This document shows positions 7,550-16,780 of a DNA stretch of 64,000 bases, one piece after another. The DNA is taken from NCBI RefSeq assembly GCF_019084545.1, contig NZ_JAHREP010000013.1:84152-148151 (forward strand), in the 5' to 3' direction. Each line of letters begins with the position of its first letter. Within the stretch, counting starts at the first letter, position 1. The position numbers and the translations under genes were made by a program. The notes under the pieces were generated by a model. That model made no database searches. It had not been told where the DNA came from and worked only from the letters and a program-made list of their open reading frames with translations. The stretch is from Marinobacterium ramblicola (lineage in GTDB: Bacteria; Pseudomonadota; Gammaproteobacteria; Pseudomonadales; Balneatricaceae).

Positions 7550-8506
7550 ATGATGAGAGCATTTTCGATCGCCGACGGGCGTCTGAGCGAGTGCGAGCTG
7601 GAACACCACAATGCAGCGGAAACGCTGCGTGAGGTGGGCTGGATCGACCTGCAGGAGCCCAGCAGCGAGGAGCGCTGGCTGATCGAATCGCTCTATCCGG
7701 AGAGCCTGCCGGAGGCGCATGAGGTCGAGGAGATCGAATCCAGCTCGCGCTACTTTATCGAGGGGCAGGATATCCATGTCCACTCGCTGTTTCTCTATCA
7801 GTCCGAGGGGCGCCACCACACCTCGACCGTAGCCTTCACGCTGAAGCCGGACCGCCTGTTCAGTATTCGCGATGTGGAGCTGGCAGATTTCCGGCTCATG
7901 CGCCTGCGTGTGCGCAGAGGCTGGGTCGAAGCGGCAACTCCGCTGCAGGTATTGACCACGCTGTTCGATCAGAAGGTGGACAACCTGGCGGACCAGCTGG
8001 AAGACTTGCATCGCAGCTTGGAGAGCGTCAGCTCACTGGTTCTGGAGAATCGGGTCAGCGGCGAGATGGAGGAGTCTCTGGACAAGCTTGCGCGGCTGGA
8101 GGACAGTAACGGCAAGATGCGTCTGGTACTGATGGACACTCAGCGCTCCATCTCCTTCCTGCTGCGACATATCCGCCAGAATCCCGATGAGCAGGAGAGC
8201 TGCCGCGAGATTCTGCGCGACCTGGACACGCTGATGTCCCACGCCACCTTTATGTTCGAGAAGATCAACTTCCTGATGGACGCGGCGCTGGGTTTTATCA
8301 ACATTCAGCAGAACCAGATCATCAAGACCTTCTCCATCGCCGCGGTCGTGTTCCTGCCGCCAACCCTGGTGGCCAGTATCTACGGCATGAACTTCGAGCA
8401 GATGCCGGAACTGCAATGGCTGTTGGGTTACCCCTGGGCACTGGGGTTGATGGTCCTGTCGGGGATCGCCCCCTACTGGTATTTCAAACGCAAAGGGTGG
8501 CTCTGA
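7550..8506 (+). CDS. CorA-type divalent metal ion channel/transporter
   Basis: This 318-aa protein has a large N-terminal cytosolic alpha/beta domain, a long stalk helix region (about residues 150-255) and two C-terminal membrane helices. The diagnostic YGMNF motif is present at about residues 279-283, just after the first membrane helix, and a positively charged C-terminus (KRKGWL) follows the second. CorA relatives carry Mg2+, Co2+ or Zn2+; the sequence does not say which. The loop after YGMNF reads EQMPELQW, the usual acidic selectivity loop. ATG at 7550 or 7553 could be the start. It follows the CaCA antiporter by 14 bases. Confidence 0.88.
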   Translation: MMRAFSIADGRLSECELEHHNAAETLREVGWIDLQEPSSEERWLIESLYPESLPEAHEVEEIESSSRYFIEGQDIHVHSLFLYQSEGRHHTSTVAFTLKPDRLFSIRDVELADFRLMRLRVRRGWVEAATPLQVLTTLFDQKVDNLADQLEDLHRSLESVSSLVLENRVSGEMEESLDKLARLEDSNGKMRLVLMDTQRSISFLLRHIRQNPDEQESCREILRDLDTLMSHATFMFEKINFLMDAALGFINIQQNQIIKTFSIAAVVFLPPTLVASIYGMNFEQMPELQWLLGYPWALGLMVLSGIAPYWYFKRKGWL

Positions 8507-8515
8507 GCCACCCTT
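8493..8515 (+). terminator. Hairpin at the end of the CorA-type gene
   Basis: AAGGGTGGCTC and GAGCCACCCTT are perfect 11-bp arms around one central base, overlapping the stop codon (8504-8506). No U-run follows. It lies between convergent genes and may serve both. Confidence 0.5.
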
Positions 8516-8542
8516 GTCCGTTCTGCCTTATTGCGGCATCAG

Positions 8543-9778
8543 CTATTCATCTTCGATACCGCGCAGCATGCGCCTGATATAGAGCCAGAGTACCAGTGCG
8601 ATCAACGGCACCGCGCCGCTGAGGATATACAGTGCCAGGTCGAGCATGTGCTCCACCTGAATGGTGTTGCGTAACGACCGCTCGATCAGATCGAAGGCGT
8701 AGTAGGTCACCACGATGACGGTAAAGCTTTCCAGTTTGGCCTGCAGGCGCAGTTGGGATCGTGCGCGACCGCTCAGGGTTTTCAGCAGGTCGCGCATCTG
8801 CTGTTCCGTCGACAGATCGACCTGAGAGCGGATCATCTGGCTGGTCCGCGCTATACGTTTCGACAGCTTCTCGATCCGCAGCCCCGCTGACTGGCAGGTC
8901 AGACGTGCAGGGTCCGCCCGTCGCTCCATAAACTGCTCGATGGTCTGCAACCCCTCGATGCGCTCTTCGCGCAGCTCCTCCACTCGCTTGTCCAATAGCG
9001 AAAAATAGGCTTCCGTGGCGGAAAAACGGTTGGCGGTAGCCGCCGCCAGGGCTTCCACGCTGGACGCCAGATTGGTGAGTTCATCAAGCAGATCCGCCGG
9101 CTCCTCCGTCGACAGCCGTGCACTGAGCCGCGCCAGCGTCTGGTCCAGATGGGTAGTGCGCGGCATGGCGCGTATCGCTTCGGGCAGCGCCAGCAGCGCC
9201 ATGTGGCGATACACCTCGATTTCGCACAGGCGCTGCAGCAAGCGTCCGCGCTGATAGGAGGCCAGCGAGATATCCTGCACCAGCAATCGCGTCAGGCCGC
9301 TGTCCCGGCGGTGATGAAAATCGGTCCACACCTTGGCGTAGCCGCCCATCACTTCGGAGCCGACGATCTGGTGATCGAACTGGCTGCGCACCCAGTCGTC
9401 CACATCTTCCACGTCGGATGAGCAGATCAACTCGCAGCCGCACAGAAACGCCCCCTGCAAGTTCGCAATACGTGACTGAAATCCGGACGGTAGCTCTGTG
9501 CTGCCGAACCGATAGGCAGTCAGCGTATAGAACTCGTTGTGCGCTTCGAATCTGAGTGCGCAGACATCGTTACGACAGAAAAAGAAGGAGGCGAGCGGCG
9601 CATCGAACAACCCCATCTCATGAGCAAGATTGACCACCTCTCGCTGGACACTGCTCAGTTTGGTCTGCTCATCGATGACCACGCCGATATGGATCAGCGA
9701 CAGCGGCGAATAGAGCTTCTGAAATGGCCGGGCGTGAACCTCACTGATCACTTGCTGACGTAGCGGGTGGGTCCTCAT
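8543..9778 (-). CDS. DUF3422 family membrane protein
   Basis: This 411-aa protein opens with HPLRQQVISEVHARPFQ, the signature start of the DUF3422 family, followed by a soluble alpha/beta region to about residue 200. A long helical region full of E, R and L (about 220-340) comes next, then two hydrophobic helices near the C-terminus (about 348-365 and 380-405). The soluble-stalk-two-helix plan recalls CorA, though no GMN motif is present. The function is not known. It lies 24 bases after the stop of the Cache-GGDEF-EAL gene on the same strand, so the two probably share a transcript. It converges on the corA-type gene. Confidence 0.8.
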   Translation of the reverse strand: MRTHPLRQQVISEVHARPFQKLYSPLSLIHIGVVIDEQTKLSSVQREVVNLAHEMGLFDAPLASFFFCRNDVCALRFEAHNEFYTLTAYRFGSTELPSGFQSRIANLQGAFLCGCELICSSDVEDVDDWVRSQFDHQIVGSEVMGGYAKVWTDFHHRRDSGLTRLLVQDISLASYQRGRLLQRLCEIEVYRHMALLALPEAIRAMPRTTHLDQTLARLSARLSTEEPADLLDELTNLASSVEALAAATANRFSATEAYFSLLDKRVEELREERIEGLQTIEQFMERRADPARLTCQSAGLRIEKLSKRIARTSQMIRSQVDLSTEQQMRDLLKTLSGRARSQLRLQAKLESFTVIVVTYYAFDLIERSLRNTIQVEHMLDLALYILSGAVPLIALVLWLYIRRMLRGIEDE

Positions 9779-9802
9779 GGACGGAACATCCTTCTGCGGG
9801 CA

Positions 9803-12679
9803 TTAGACTTTCGTCGTATAATGCCCCAGACACAGCAGCTCTGTCTCTACCTTATGCGCAGGAATTGGCCGCGAATACAGGTAGCCCTGCCCGATGTCAC
9901 AGCCAGCCTCCTTCATGAACCGGCCCTGCGCTTCGTTTTCTATCCCCTCGGCCACGGTTCGCAGTCCGAGATAGCCGGCGAGGTCGATAATCGCCCGGAC
10001 AATCGCTTCGTCGTGGTTCTTACCCGGCACCCCATCGGTAAACACCTTGTCGATCTTCAGCTTATCGAGCGGAAAATCCTTGAGGTACGCCAGCGATGCG
10101 TACCCGGTACCGAAATCATCCAACGCGATGCGGATACCGAGATCACGCATCTGCGCCAGGCGCAGCGCGGCCTCGGCCGGATCCTGCATCAGAATACTCT
10201 CGGTCAGCTCCAGCACCAGGTAACCGGGCTCCAATTCGGTGCGTGCCAGTGACTGTTTGACCGTGTCGATAATCTCATCGGTAAACTGCTTCGCCGACAG
10301 ATTCACCGCCATATTCAGGCTCAGCCCGAACGCCTCGTTCCACTCCTGGGCCTGCCGGCATGCCTGCTCGAGCACCCAGTTGCCGATCGGGACGATCAGG
10401 CCGGTCTCCTCGGCCAGCGGAATGAACTGATCGGGTCCGACAAAGCCGTAATCGGCGCTATTCCATCGCACCAGCGCTTCGAAGCCGGTCAACGTCGCCG
10501 ACTCCAACGCCCATTGCGGTTGGTAAAACACCTCCATTTCGCCACGAGACAGCGCCTGGCGTAGCGCATTTTCCATCCCCAGGCGACGTTTTGCCCGGGC
10601 GTTCATATCGGCGGTATAGAACTGGTAGTTATCCCGACCGCAATCCTTGGCATGGTACAGCGCAGCATCCGCATTTCGACTCAGGTGCATGAAATCCCGA
10701 CCATCCTCGGGAAATACGGCGATGCCGATACTGGAGGTAACGGTAAGATTGCGCCCGGCCAGACTCAGCGGCTGCTTGATCAGATCAATGAACCTTTGCG
10801 CCAGCTGCGCCAGATCCTCCGCCTGCCCACAATCGGGCAGCAGGACAACAAACTCGTCGCCGCCGACACGGCTGACCGTGTCGGATTCTCGAACCGCGCC
10901 CTGCAAACGTCCGGCGATCAGCGTCAACAGGGCGTCGCCGGCCTCATGTCCAAGTGAGTCGTTGATATTCTTGAACCGATCCAGGTCGATAAACATCACG
11001 CCAAGGGCGGTGTGCTGTCGCGCACAGCTAGCCAGCGCCTGACCGGCACGATCGCTCAGCAGCCGCCGGTTGGGCAGCTCGGTCAGCGGGTCATACTCGG
11101 CCAAGTGACGCAGCCGCTCCTCGCTCTGCTTGCGCTCGGTAATATCGATCAGTGTCAGGATCCGGTTGGCCAACCCACCCTGTTCATCATGTACCGCGGT
11201 TATCGACAGCCAGGCCGGATAGAGCTCGCCGTTGTGCCTGCGATTCCAGACCTCTCCCTCCCAGTATCCCTCTGAGGTCAGATCAGGATAGTCGCTGCTG
11301 CCATTCGCCGAGGCCCCATCCCGATTGAACAAAATCGACGGTTCCCGCCCCTTCAGCTCATACAGGGAGTAACCGGTAATACGCGTAAACGCGGTGTTGA
11401 TCGCCAGAATTCGGTTGTTGCTATCGATGACCATCATCCCTTCCGCTGCCGTCTCAAACACCTTGGCGGCAACGCTGAGTTCGGCGGCACTGTCCCGCAA
11501 CGCCATCTTCTGCGTCTCGATATCGCTTTGGTAGAGGCTGAACAAGCGGATCAGCCAACGCGACAAGCCCAGCGCGAACAGCAAACCCACCAGCGCCAGC
11601 AACACAAAGGCCGGAATCATGCTTAGCAGGTTGGAGCGCATAAACTTCCGGGTGTTTTCTCGCTGCGCATCTATCGCCTCAACCAGGTTCGAGTTGTAGA
11701 CACCTGCTACCAGGACCCAGCCATACTCGGGTATGCGCTGCACCAGCGAGACCTTGGGCTCCAACTGATCGGAGCCGGGACGGTGCCATTCATACTCGAC
11801 GAACTGCCCCTCGACGGTGGCGTTCTTCAGCAGCAGGCTGCCGACATCGGCGTAAGGTTGCGGCAGTTCCCGGTAGTGTTTACCTTCAGCCTGGGGATAG
11901 GCCGGTGAGCTCAGCACACCGCCCTCTTCCGACAACACCGAGAAGTAGCCGCTGTCGCCAAAACGAAGTTGCGCCAGGCGCTGCAGTGCGCTCTGTTTGA
12001 GATCGTCTTCAAAACGGTAGACATAATCGCCGGCACCGATGATCCAACCCAAAGGCTCAAACAGCTTCACATAGGCGATCTTCTCGCGCATCTCCTCCCG
12101 GTTGCCTGGCGCATACCAGCGATAGCGCGAAAAACCGGACCTCTCCGGATTGTCGACCGCATCGATCAGACCACGCATGATGTAGTGTCCGGTATCGTCA
12201 CGGTTGTCGATCAATGATCCACCTTCAAGGTGCGGCGCGGTTGGCAGCAGTACACAACGCCCCTCCTGGTCATCGATGAAGTAGTACCCGCGGCCGTGGA
12301 AAAAGCGGATGTCACGCAGTGTTTCGCGAATCAATGCTGCGGCACTTGCCGCACCGTGAATACCGACCTCCTGCCGATAGATGGCGTTTGCGATTGACCA
12401 GGCCTGTTCAACCTGACTCTTGGATTCTTCTCTGAGCTGCGTCTCCGCCTGCGCATAGGTGAAACGCAAATCATCTACCACCGAGTTCATTTCACGGCGA
12501 AGCAGCTGTTTGTTTTGCTCGATGATCTCCGCCTCTATGGCGGCAAGACGACGCTCGCTTTCGAAATAACTGCGTCCCAAATAGAGCGCGATGACCAGTA
12601 ATGCCATCAGGGTGACGATGGAGGTCAGCCCCCAGGTCTGGACTCGGATAAATTTACGTGCGTTGATCTGTTGCGACAT
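9803..12679 (-). CDS. Membrane-bound Cache-PAS-GGDEF-EAL bifunctional c-di-GMP protein
   Basis: This is a roughly 958-aa protein. A first membrane helix (about residues 18-36) is followed by a periplasmic double Cache sensor (to about 340, with two repeats each ending in a GW-type strand such as GWIIGAG and GWVLVAG) and a second helix (about 352-378). A PAS domain (about 405-515), GGDEF domain (about 530-690) and EAL domain (about 705-950) follow. GGDEF is intact and preceded by RESD, the product-inhibition site. The EAL motif (FEALVRW) and the acidic [21 protein letters not shown] and GQGY positions are present, so both enzyme activities are possible. The ATG at 12679 follows AGGTGG; a TTG 15 bases further upstream is also possible. 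DUF3422 is downstream. Confidence 0.9.
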   Translation of the reverse strand: MSQQINARKFIRVQTWGLTSIVTLMALLVIALYLGRSYFESERRLAAIEAEIIEQNKQLLRREMNSVVDDLRFTYAQAETQLREESKSQVEQAWSIANAIYRQEVGIHGAASAAALIRETLRDIRFFHGRGYYFIDDQEGRCVLLPTAPHLEGGSLIDNRDDTGHYIMRGLIDAVDNPERSGFSRYRWYAPGNREEMREKIAYVKLFEPLGWIIGAGDYVYRFEDDLKQSALQRLAQLRFGDSGYFSVLSEEGGVLSSPAYPQAEGKHYRELPQPYADVGSLLLKNATVEGQFVEYEWHRPGSDQLEPKVSLVQRIPEYGWVLVAGVYNSNLVEAIDAQRENTRKFMRSNLLSMIPAFVLLALVGLLFALGLSRWLIRLFSLYQSDIETQKMALRDSAAELSVAAKVFETAAEGMMVIDSNNRILAINTAFTRITGYSLYELKGREPSILFNRDGASANGSSDYPDLTSEGYWEGEVWNRRHNGELYPAWLSITAVHDEQGGLANRILTLIDITERKQSEERLRHLAEYDPLTELPNRRLLSDRAGQALASCARQHTALGVMFIDLDRFKNINDSLGHEAGDALLTLIAGRLQGAVRESDTVSRVGGDEFVVLLPDCGQAEDLAQLAQRFIDLIKQPLSLAGRNLTVTSSIGIAVFPEDGRDFMHLSRNADAALYHAKDCGRDNYQFYTADMNARAKRRLGMENALRQALSRGEMEVFYQPQWALESATLTGFEALVRWNSADYGFVGPDQFIPLAEETGLIVPIGNWVLEQACRQAQEWNEAFGLSLNMAVNLSAKQFTDEIIDTVKQSLARTELEPGYLVLELTESILMQDPAEAALRLAQMRDLGIRIALDDFGTGYASLAYLKDFPLDKLKIDKVFTDGVPGKNHDEAIVRAIIDLAGYLGLRTVAEGIENEAQGRFMKEAGCDIGQGYLYSRPIPAHKVETELLCLGHYTTKV

Positions 12680-13063
12680 GGCCACCTGCGCCAACCGACC
12701 CGAACCGAACCGGCAGTTTTACTCTTTAATGGCGCTCCGTGCCCCACCCCGACATATGGAAGATCGTCATCAAACGATGACGGCTGACCAATCTATCAAC
12801 TTTCCAACCTAAATAAAATTGCACATTTGTCGCTATTGTCCATTTTTCACGCTCAAACCGATCCACACCTGCCTCAACGCGTCCTCCAACCGCCACAAAT
12901 GCACGATTGCGTCTGTAGGAAAGCTGACAATACGACAGGAACAACCAGCTGGAACATGCACAACAAATCATTAACTATCTGTTTTTTTATAATTTTTCTA
13001 ATTATTTATAACTCGGTCACATTCTTGCTAGCACTTAGCAGAATTGAAACGAGGATTACGACG
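12680..13063. other. Intergenic region between divergent genes
   Basis: No gene is seen. The stretch 12955-13040 is strongly AT-rich and includes TTTTTTTATAATTTTT, whose TATAAT (12988-12993) could be the -10 of the 186-aa protein gene; no good -35 precedes it. A perfect 7-bp hairpin, CGTCATC-AAAC-GATGACG, lies at 12765-12782 in the leader of the minus-strand GGDEF-EAL gene. Confidence 0.5.
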
Positions 13064-13624
13064 ATGTTGTTGAAAAAATATGAAGAGCAGTCTTTGCTGT
13101 TCAACACAAACTTTATCGAAGACACCAGCAATGGCGGTGTCGCGTACCGAGGCGAGCTGGTGATTCAGGAGGGTGAAGTCGCCGACGCCCAGGGTCGTCG
13201 CAAACCGCCCATTTCACTGCTGCTGGGCGCCGTTGTGCTGGAGCAGAGCGACAAGATCAAACTACTGGTAGGCCTTTTGACCGATCTGGCGCACCTGGAA
13301 CTTCTACTGGAGAAGTATGGTGCCGACCTGGCTGACGACCTGTGTTCAATGATATTCGTGCGCAATATCGGCAGCGCGATGGTCCTGGACGCGCTCGGCA
13401 AGACGTTTTTCCTGATTCCGCTCGACGAAGGGATCCCCTGGAACGAGGCGATCGATGAACTGGCGCTGGAAAAGGGCGATTTCAAGGGGCAATCCGCCGG
13501 CGACAAGCTGGTCACCCTGTACAACGAAATGAAAGGCTACCGTGCCAAAGGCGAAACCCTGAGCCTGGAAGCCGCACTGGGTCAGACCATCGAGGTCAAA
13601 CGCACCGCACGCGGTCCGGTCTGA
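13064..13624 (+). CDS. Uncharacterised 186-aa protein converging on the GTPase/roadblock genes
   Basis: The ATG at 13064 was chosen because GAGGATTACGACG lies directly before it; upstream the frame stays open but is AT-rich and not protein-like. The product is soluble with no signal peptide or membrane helix, acidic in the middle and mainly helical by eye (SLLLGAVVLEQSDKIKLLVG, then a LAHLELLLEKYGADLADDL stretch). I do not recognise a family. Its position opposite the Ras-like GTPase operon, sharing a terminator region, hints at a connection but does not prove one. A clear intrinsic terminator follows 35 bases after the stop. Confidence 0.7.
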   Translation: MLLKKYEEQSLLFNTNFIEDTSNGGVAYRGELVIQEGEVADAQGRRKPPISLLLGAVVLEQSDKIKLLVGLLTDLAHLELLLEKYGADLADDLCSMIFVRNIGSAMVLDALGKTFFLIPLDEGIPWNEAIDELALEKGDFKGQSAGDKLVTLYNEMKGYRAKGETLSLEAALGQTIEVKRTARGPV

Positions 13625-13659
13625 ATCGGGCCCGACCCGGGCATAGCGTCTGGAGCACC

Positions 13660-13702
13660 GGGCGGGCATCCCTGTCGTTGATCGGGTTGCCTGCCCTTTT
13701 TT
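13660..13702 (+). terminator. Intrinsic terminator after the 186-aa protein gene
   Basis: GGGCGGGCA (13660-13668) pairs with TGCCTGCCC (13688-13696), with one G-U pair, around a 19-base loop. TTTTTT follows at 13697-13702. Confidence 0.75.
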
Positions 13703-13735
13703 GCTCCGAACGGGCAGGTGAATAACCCATGAAGG

Positions 13736-14077
13736 TCAGGCCATCTGCGCCTGTTGCTGAAAGCCGTTGTACAGCTCTCGCACGTTGTTACGCACATTGA
13801 CCACGTTGGTGTGTTTTGACGAGAGACAGATCAGTATCTGCCCCCCCTCCAGCATAAATCCGCTGACCCGCTTGTCGCCGATTTCCAGATGGGCTTCGTC
13901 ATGAGCCGAGCGTAGCTTCGATGCGTTGGTGAACACATAGATGAACGCTTTTTTGGCGATCGTTTCATGGTGGCGACGGGCAGCAGGAAAGGTGGACGAC
14001 AGCACCTGATCCCCCTTCAGCAGGCAACAACCCTCGATAAAATCCAGCTCATCAACCGCTTCAAATAGTTCATTCAT
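13736..14077 (-). CDS. Small roadblock/LC7-like protein, putative GTPase partner
   Basis: This 113-aa soluble protein has the alternating strand-helix pattern of roadblock/LC7 domains: an early DFIEGCCLLKGDQVLSST hairpin, a long helix and a C-terminal QILICLSSKHTNVVNVR strand-helix unit. Its start overlaps the end of the GTPase gene by 8 bases, so the two are co-translated. In bacteria, roadblock proteins such as MglB act as partners or activators of Ras-like GTPases. Primary sequence similarity in this family is weak, so the domain call is by pattern and gene context rather than by strong motifs. Structure prediction with the GTPase would settle it. Confidence 0.55.
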   Translation of the reverse strand: MNELFEAVDELDFIEGCCLLKGDQVLSSTFPAARRHHETIAKKAFIYVFTNASKLRSAHDEAHLEIGDKRVSGFMLEGGQILICLSSKHTNVVNVRNNVRELYNGFQQQAQMA

Positions 14078-15044
14078 TCTCGTTTCGACTCCATTGCAGC
14101 AAATCGGACGCCTGTTGCTGAACGACCATCAGGCTCAACCCCTTGTCCGAACACAACCCGAGCGCCTGCTCCTCCTCCACGAAGACCGACAGGGTTTCCT
14201 GCTCTTCACCGCAGAGCATGAAGTTGTCGATTTTGCCGAGAAACGCGGCTTTCTGTTCCAGTGCCGAAACCAGATTCACCATCGCCTTCAGCAGTGCCTG
14301 ACTCTGCATGCTGGCCACGTTGGAATCGATCACCTTGCGATCGCCGCCCAGGTGCATGGCGCCGGTAATGCCGCGTGTATTCACCGCCGCATCGATCAGC
14401 GAAATCGGCTTGGCCGCTTCGCTGCTGACAATCTGATCGGGAATCGCGACCGCTTCGGGCACGGTGCTGTTATCGGCCAGTTTTGCCGCCAGCGCCGACC
14501 AGTCGACCTCGCGCTCGCGCCGGCCGACAACCTCTTTGACCAGCTTCAACACATCTGCAGGGTCGCGCGCGTCCACAAACATCACAGTGGTAAACAAGCC
14601 CATACGCTTGAGCTGGTTCATATAGTAGTTGTAATCGGGGTTGGCCCGTACATCCGAGTGCGTAACCGCGATCACCAGGCGCCGCTTGACCAGGTAGTCA
14701 CGGAACTCGTTGACATAGAAACGGATATCCTTGAACGGGTCGGTGCGGGTGTTGTCGACCATGAGGACCAACGCCTCCGCATCGGCCACCAGATCACTCA
14801 TCATCAACTGCCACATGAACCTGAAACGCTCCTGCCCGGGCGTACCGTACAGATGCAGTTTGGCGTTATCGGTCAGTTCCAGAACGCCGTAGTCCATGGC
14901 GATGGTGGTTCTCTGTTTACGACGAATCACCGAATCGCTGACCTTGGCATCGGTATCCACCGTCTCGATCTCACTGAGAGAGCGAATGGCGGTGGTCTTC
15001 CCCGAACAGACCGAGCCTGTGAACAAAATCTTGTAATCAGCCAT
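14070..15044 (-). CDS. Ras-like small GTPase fused to a C-terminal roadblock-like domain
   Basis: This 324-aa protein has an N-terminal GTPase domain (about residues 1-175): P-loop GSVCSGKT (10-17), a switch I region near residues 35-50, and G3 motif YGTPGQERF with Gln71. The usual DxxGQ aspartate is replaced by G67 at the corresponding place. The base-recognition motif is THSD (128-131) instead of NKxD. The C-terminal region (about 215-320; RGITGAMHLGGDRKVIDS and later strands) looks like a roadblock/LC7 module. ATG at 15044 is preceded by AAGAGGATTACC. Relatives include MglA-type polarity switches and uncharacterised proteobacterial GTPases. A cytoplasmic switch controlling polarity, pili or secretion is possible; none of those genes is adjacent. 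Confidence 0.75.
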   Translation of the reverse strand: MADYKILFTGSVCSGKTTAIRSLSEIETVDTDAKVSDSVIRRKQRTTIAMDYGVLELTDNAKLHLYGTPGQERFRFMWQLMMSDLVADAEALVLMVDNTRTDPFKDIRFYVNEFRDYLVKRRLVIAVTHSDVRANPDYNYYMNQLKRMGLFTTVMFVDARDPADVLKLVKEVVGRREREVDWSALAAKLADNSTVPEAVAIPDQIVSSEAAKPISLIDAAVNTRGITGAMHLGGDRKVIDSNVASMQSQALLKAMVNLVSALEQKAAFLGKIDNFMLCGEEQETLSVFVEEEQALGLCSDKGLSLMVVQQQASDLLQWSRNENE

Positions 15045-15395
15045 GGTAATCCTCTTTCGCGTCCGGTCCGGTACAGCACTACCGGTTTTCAAGCGGCATC
15101 AAACCCGCGTTTAATGCAGCGTCGATTCTTAGCGTAAACGGTCCAAGTTGCAAGCCGGACGGCGCAGCGATCGGCCCGCAAGCAACTTTTGTAGAGCGAG
15201 ATCAACGCGCATACCACCACCTGCCACCGATTGATCCTGCCGCACAGGCGCGGCACTGCCCTGACCCGCAGTCAGATCGCACACACAAAGCTTCATCCTA
15301 GATCAGACCCCACTGTTCATAAAGGAGTAATTGACCTTTATCGACCGCTAACCGATGATTTCAGGCATCCCCCATGCAGCACCCAAGGAGAAGAG
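15045..15395. other. Intergenic region upstream of nfeD-short
   Basis: No gene is seen. TTGACC (15331-15336) and GATGAT (15354-15359), 17 bases apart, form a plausible promoter about 40 bases before the nfeD start. The GTPase ribosome site occupies the left edge. Confidence 0.4.
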
Positions 15396-15848
15396 ATGGA
15401 GTTCGCTATTCAATACTGGCATTGGATCGTCTTTGGCATGTTGCTGATTCTGGCAGAGCTGGTCGTCCCAAGCTTTACCATCTTCTGGTTCGGCTTGGGC
15501 GCCTTCATCATCGCGGCGCTGCTTGCCCTCTCGGTGGAGATCTCGTTGAGCTGGCAGTTGCTGATCTGGGCACTGTCGTCCACCGCCTTCACCCTGCTCT
15601 GGTTCCAGTTTTTCCGTCCACTGATGCGTGACCACACCAAGGCCGGTATCGCCCGTGAAGCGATCCGTGGCGAATCCGGTCAGGTGATCCGTGCCCCGGA
15701 GGAGGGACAACGCGGAATAGTGCGCTTTTCCACCCCGCTGCTCGGTGACGATGAGTGGGAGTTTATCTGCTCTGAGCCGGTCAGCCTGGGCGACCGGGTG
15801 TTCGTGCTGGAGCTGTCCGGCAATACGCTGATCGTGGAAAAACGCTGA
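15396..15848 (+). CDS. Short NfeD-like membrane protein (YbbJ-type)
   Basis: This 150-aa protein has two or three hydrophobic helices in its first half (about residues 8-75) and a C-terminal OB-fold beta-barrel (about 90-150, GESGQVIRAPEEG through GDRVFVLELSGNTLIVEK). That is the plan of the short NfeD class lacking the protease domain. ATG at 15396 follows AAGGAGAAGAG. It lies 64 bases before an SPFH protein gene, the same order as E. coli ybbJ-qmcA. The short proteins are thought to anchor or scaffold their SPFH partner in the membrane. Confidence 0.85.
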   Translation: MEFAIQYWHWIVFGMLLILAELVVPSFTIFWFGLGAFIIAALLALSVEISLSWQLLIWALSSTAFTLLWFQFFRPLMRDHTKAGIAREAIRGESGQVIRAPEEGQRGIVRFSTPLLGDDEWEFICSEPVSLGDRVFVLELSGNTLIVEKR

Positions 15849-15912
15849 ATCTCAACTGACTGCTCTCAATTCACTGCTGACTGCTAACTACTAACTGCAA
15901 GGAGTCCTGCTC

Positions 15913-16773
15913 ATGTTTATCGATGGATTGGTAATGGCATCCGTATTTCTGGTGCTGGTGATCGTCACCCTCGCTCTGGGGGTCAAGACGGTCCCACAGG
16001 GGAGTAAGTTCGTGGTCCAGCGCCTGGGCAAATACCACCGCACGCTCGGCCCCGGCCTCAACTTTATCTTTCCCTATATCGATTCAGTGGCGTACAAGGT
16101 TACGACCAAGGATATCGTGCTCGATATCCCCTCCCAGGAGGTGATCACCCGGGATAACGCGGTGATCATCGCCAACGCCGTGGCCTACATCAACATCGTC
16201 TCGCCGGAGAAAGCGGTCTACGGCGTCGAGGATTACCGCATCGCGATTCAGAATCTGGTGCAGACCTCGCTGCGCTCGATCATCGGCGAGATGGATCTGG
16301 ACGATGCCCTCTCCAACCGCGACGCGATCAAGGCGAAGCTGAAAACCGCCATCTCCGATGATATCGCCGACTGGGGGATCACGCTGAAAACGGTGGAGAT
16401 CCAGGATATCAATCCATCGGAAACCATGCAGAAGGCGATGGAGGAGCAGGCCGCCGCCGAGCGTGGCCGCCGCGCTACCGTTACCCGTGCCGACGGCGAG
16501 AAGGCTGCCGCGATTCTTGAGGCGGAGGGTCGACTGGAGGCTTCACGTCGCGACGCCGAGGCCAAGATCGTCCTCGCCGAGGCAAGCCAGGCCGCGATCG
16601 AGAAGGTCACCTCCGCGATCCAGCAGAACGAGCTCCCGGTCATGTTCCTGCTGGGTGAACGCTACATCGATGCGATGAAAGAGATCTCCACCTCCGACAA
16701 CAGCAAGATGGTGCTGCTGCCCGGCGACATCCCGGCCGCAGTGCGTGGCATCATGGGCGGCCTCGGCCGCTGA
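15913..16773 (+). CDS. qmcA: SPFH/band 7 membrane scaffold protein, QmcA-type
   Basis: This 286-aa protein has one N-terminal membrane helix (about residues 4-24), an SPFH domain from VPQGSKFVVQRLGKYHRTL to about residue 190, and an alanine/glutamate-rich coiled-coil (about 175-235) used for oligomerisation. The start follows GCAAGGAG. QmcA assembles large cage-like oligomers in the inner membrane and associates with the FtsH protease in E. coli. Immediate pairing with a short NfeD fits. A second, different slipin/NfeD pair lies at 31472-33663. Confidence 0.88.
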   Translation: MFIDGLVMASVFLVLVIVTLALGVKTVPQGSKFVVQRLGKYHRTLGPGLNFIFPYIDSVAYKVTTKDIVLDIPSQEVITRDNAVIIANAVAYINIVSPEKAVYGVEDYRIAIQNLVQTSLRSIIGEMDLDDALSNRDAIKAKLKTAISDDIADWGITLKTVEIQDINPSETMQKAMEEQAAAERGRRATVTRADGEKAAAILEAEGRLEASRRDAEAKIVLAEASQAAIEKVTSAIQQNELPVMFLLGERYIDAMKEISTSDNSKMVLLPGDIPAAVRGIMGGLGR

Positions 16774-16780
16774 CGGCGAT

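Noticed and set aside
14094..15137. 347-codon open frame on the plus strand
   Set aside because: It is antisense to the Ras-like GTPase, whose P-loop and G3 motifs are clear.
15849..15912. Short ACTGCTAACT-like repeats between nfeD-short and qmcA
   Set aside because: The units are irregular and only about 50 bases long; no CRISPR or satellite pattern, and no function can be supported.
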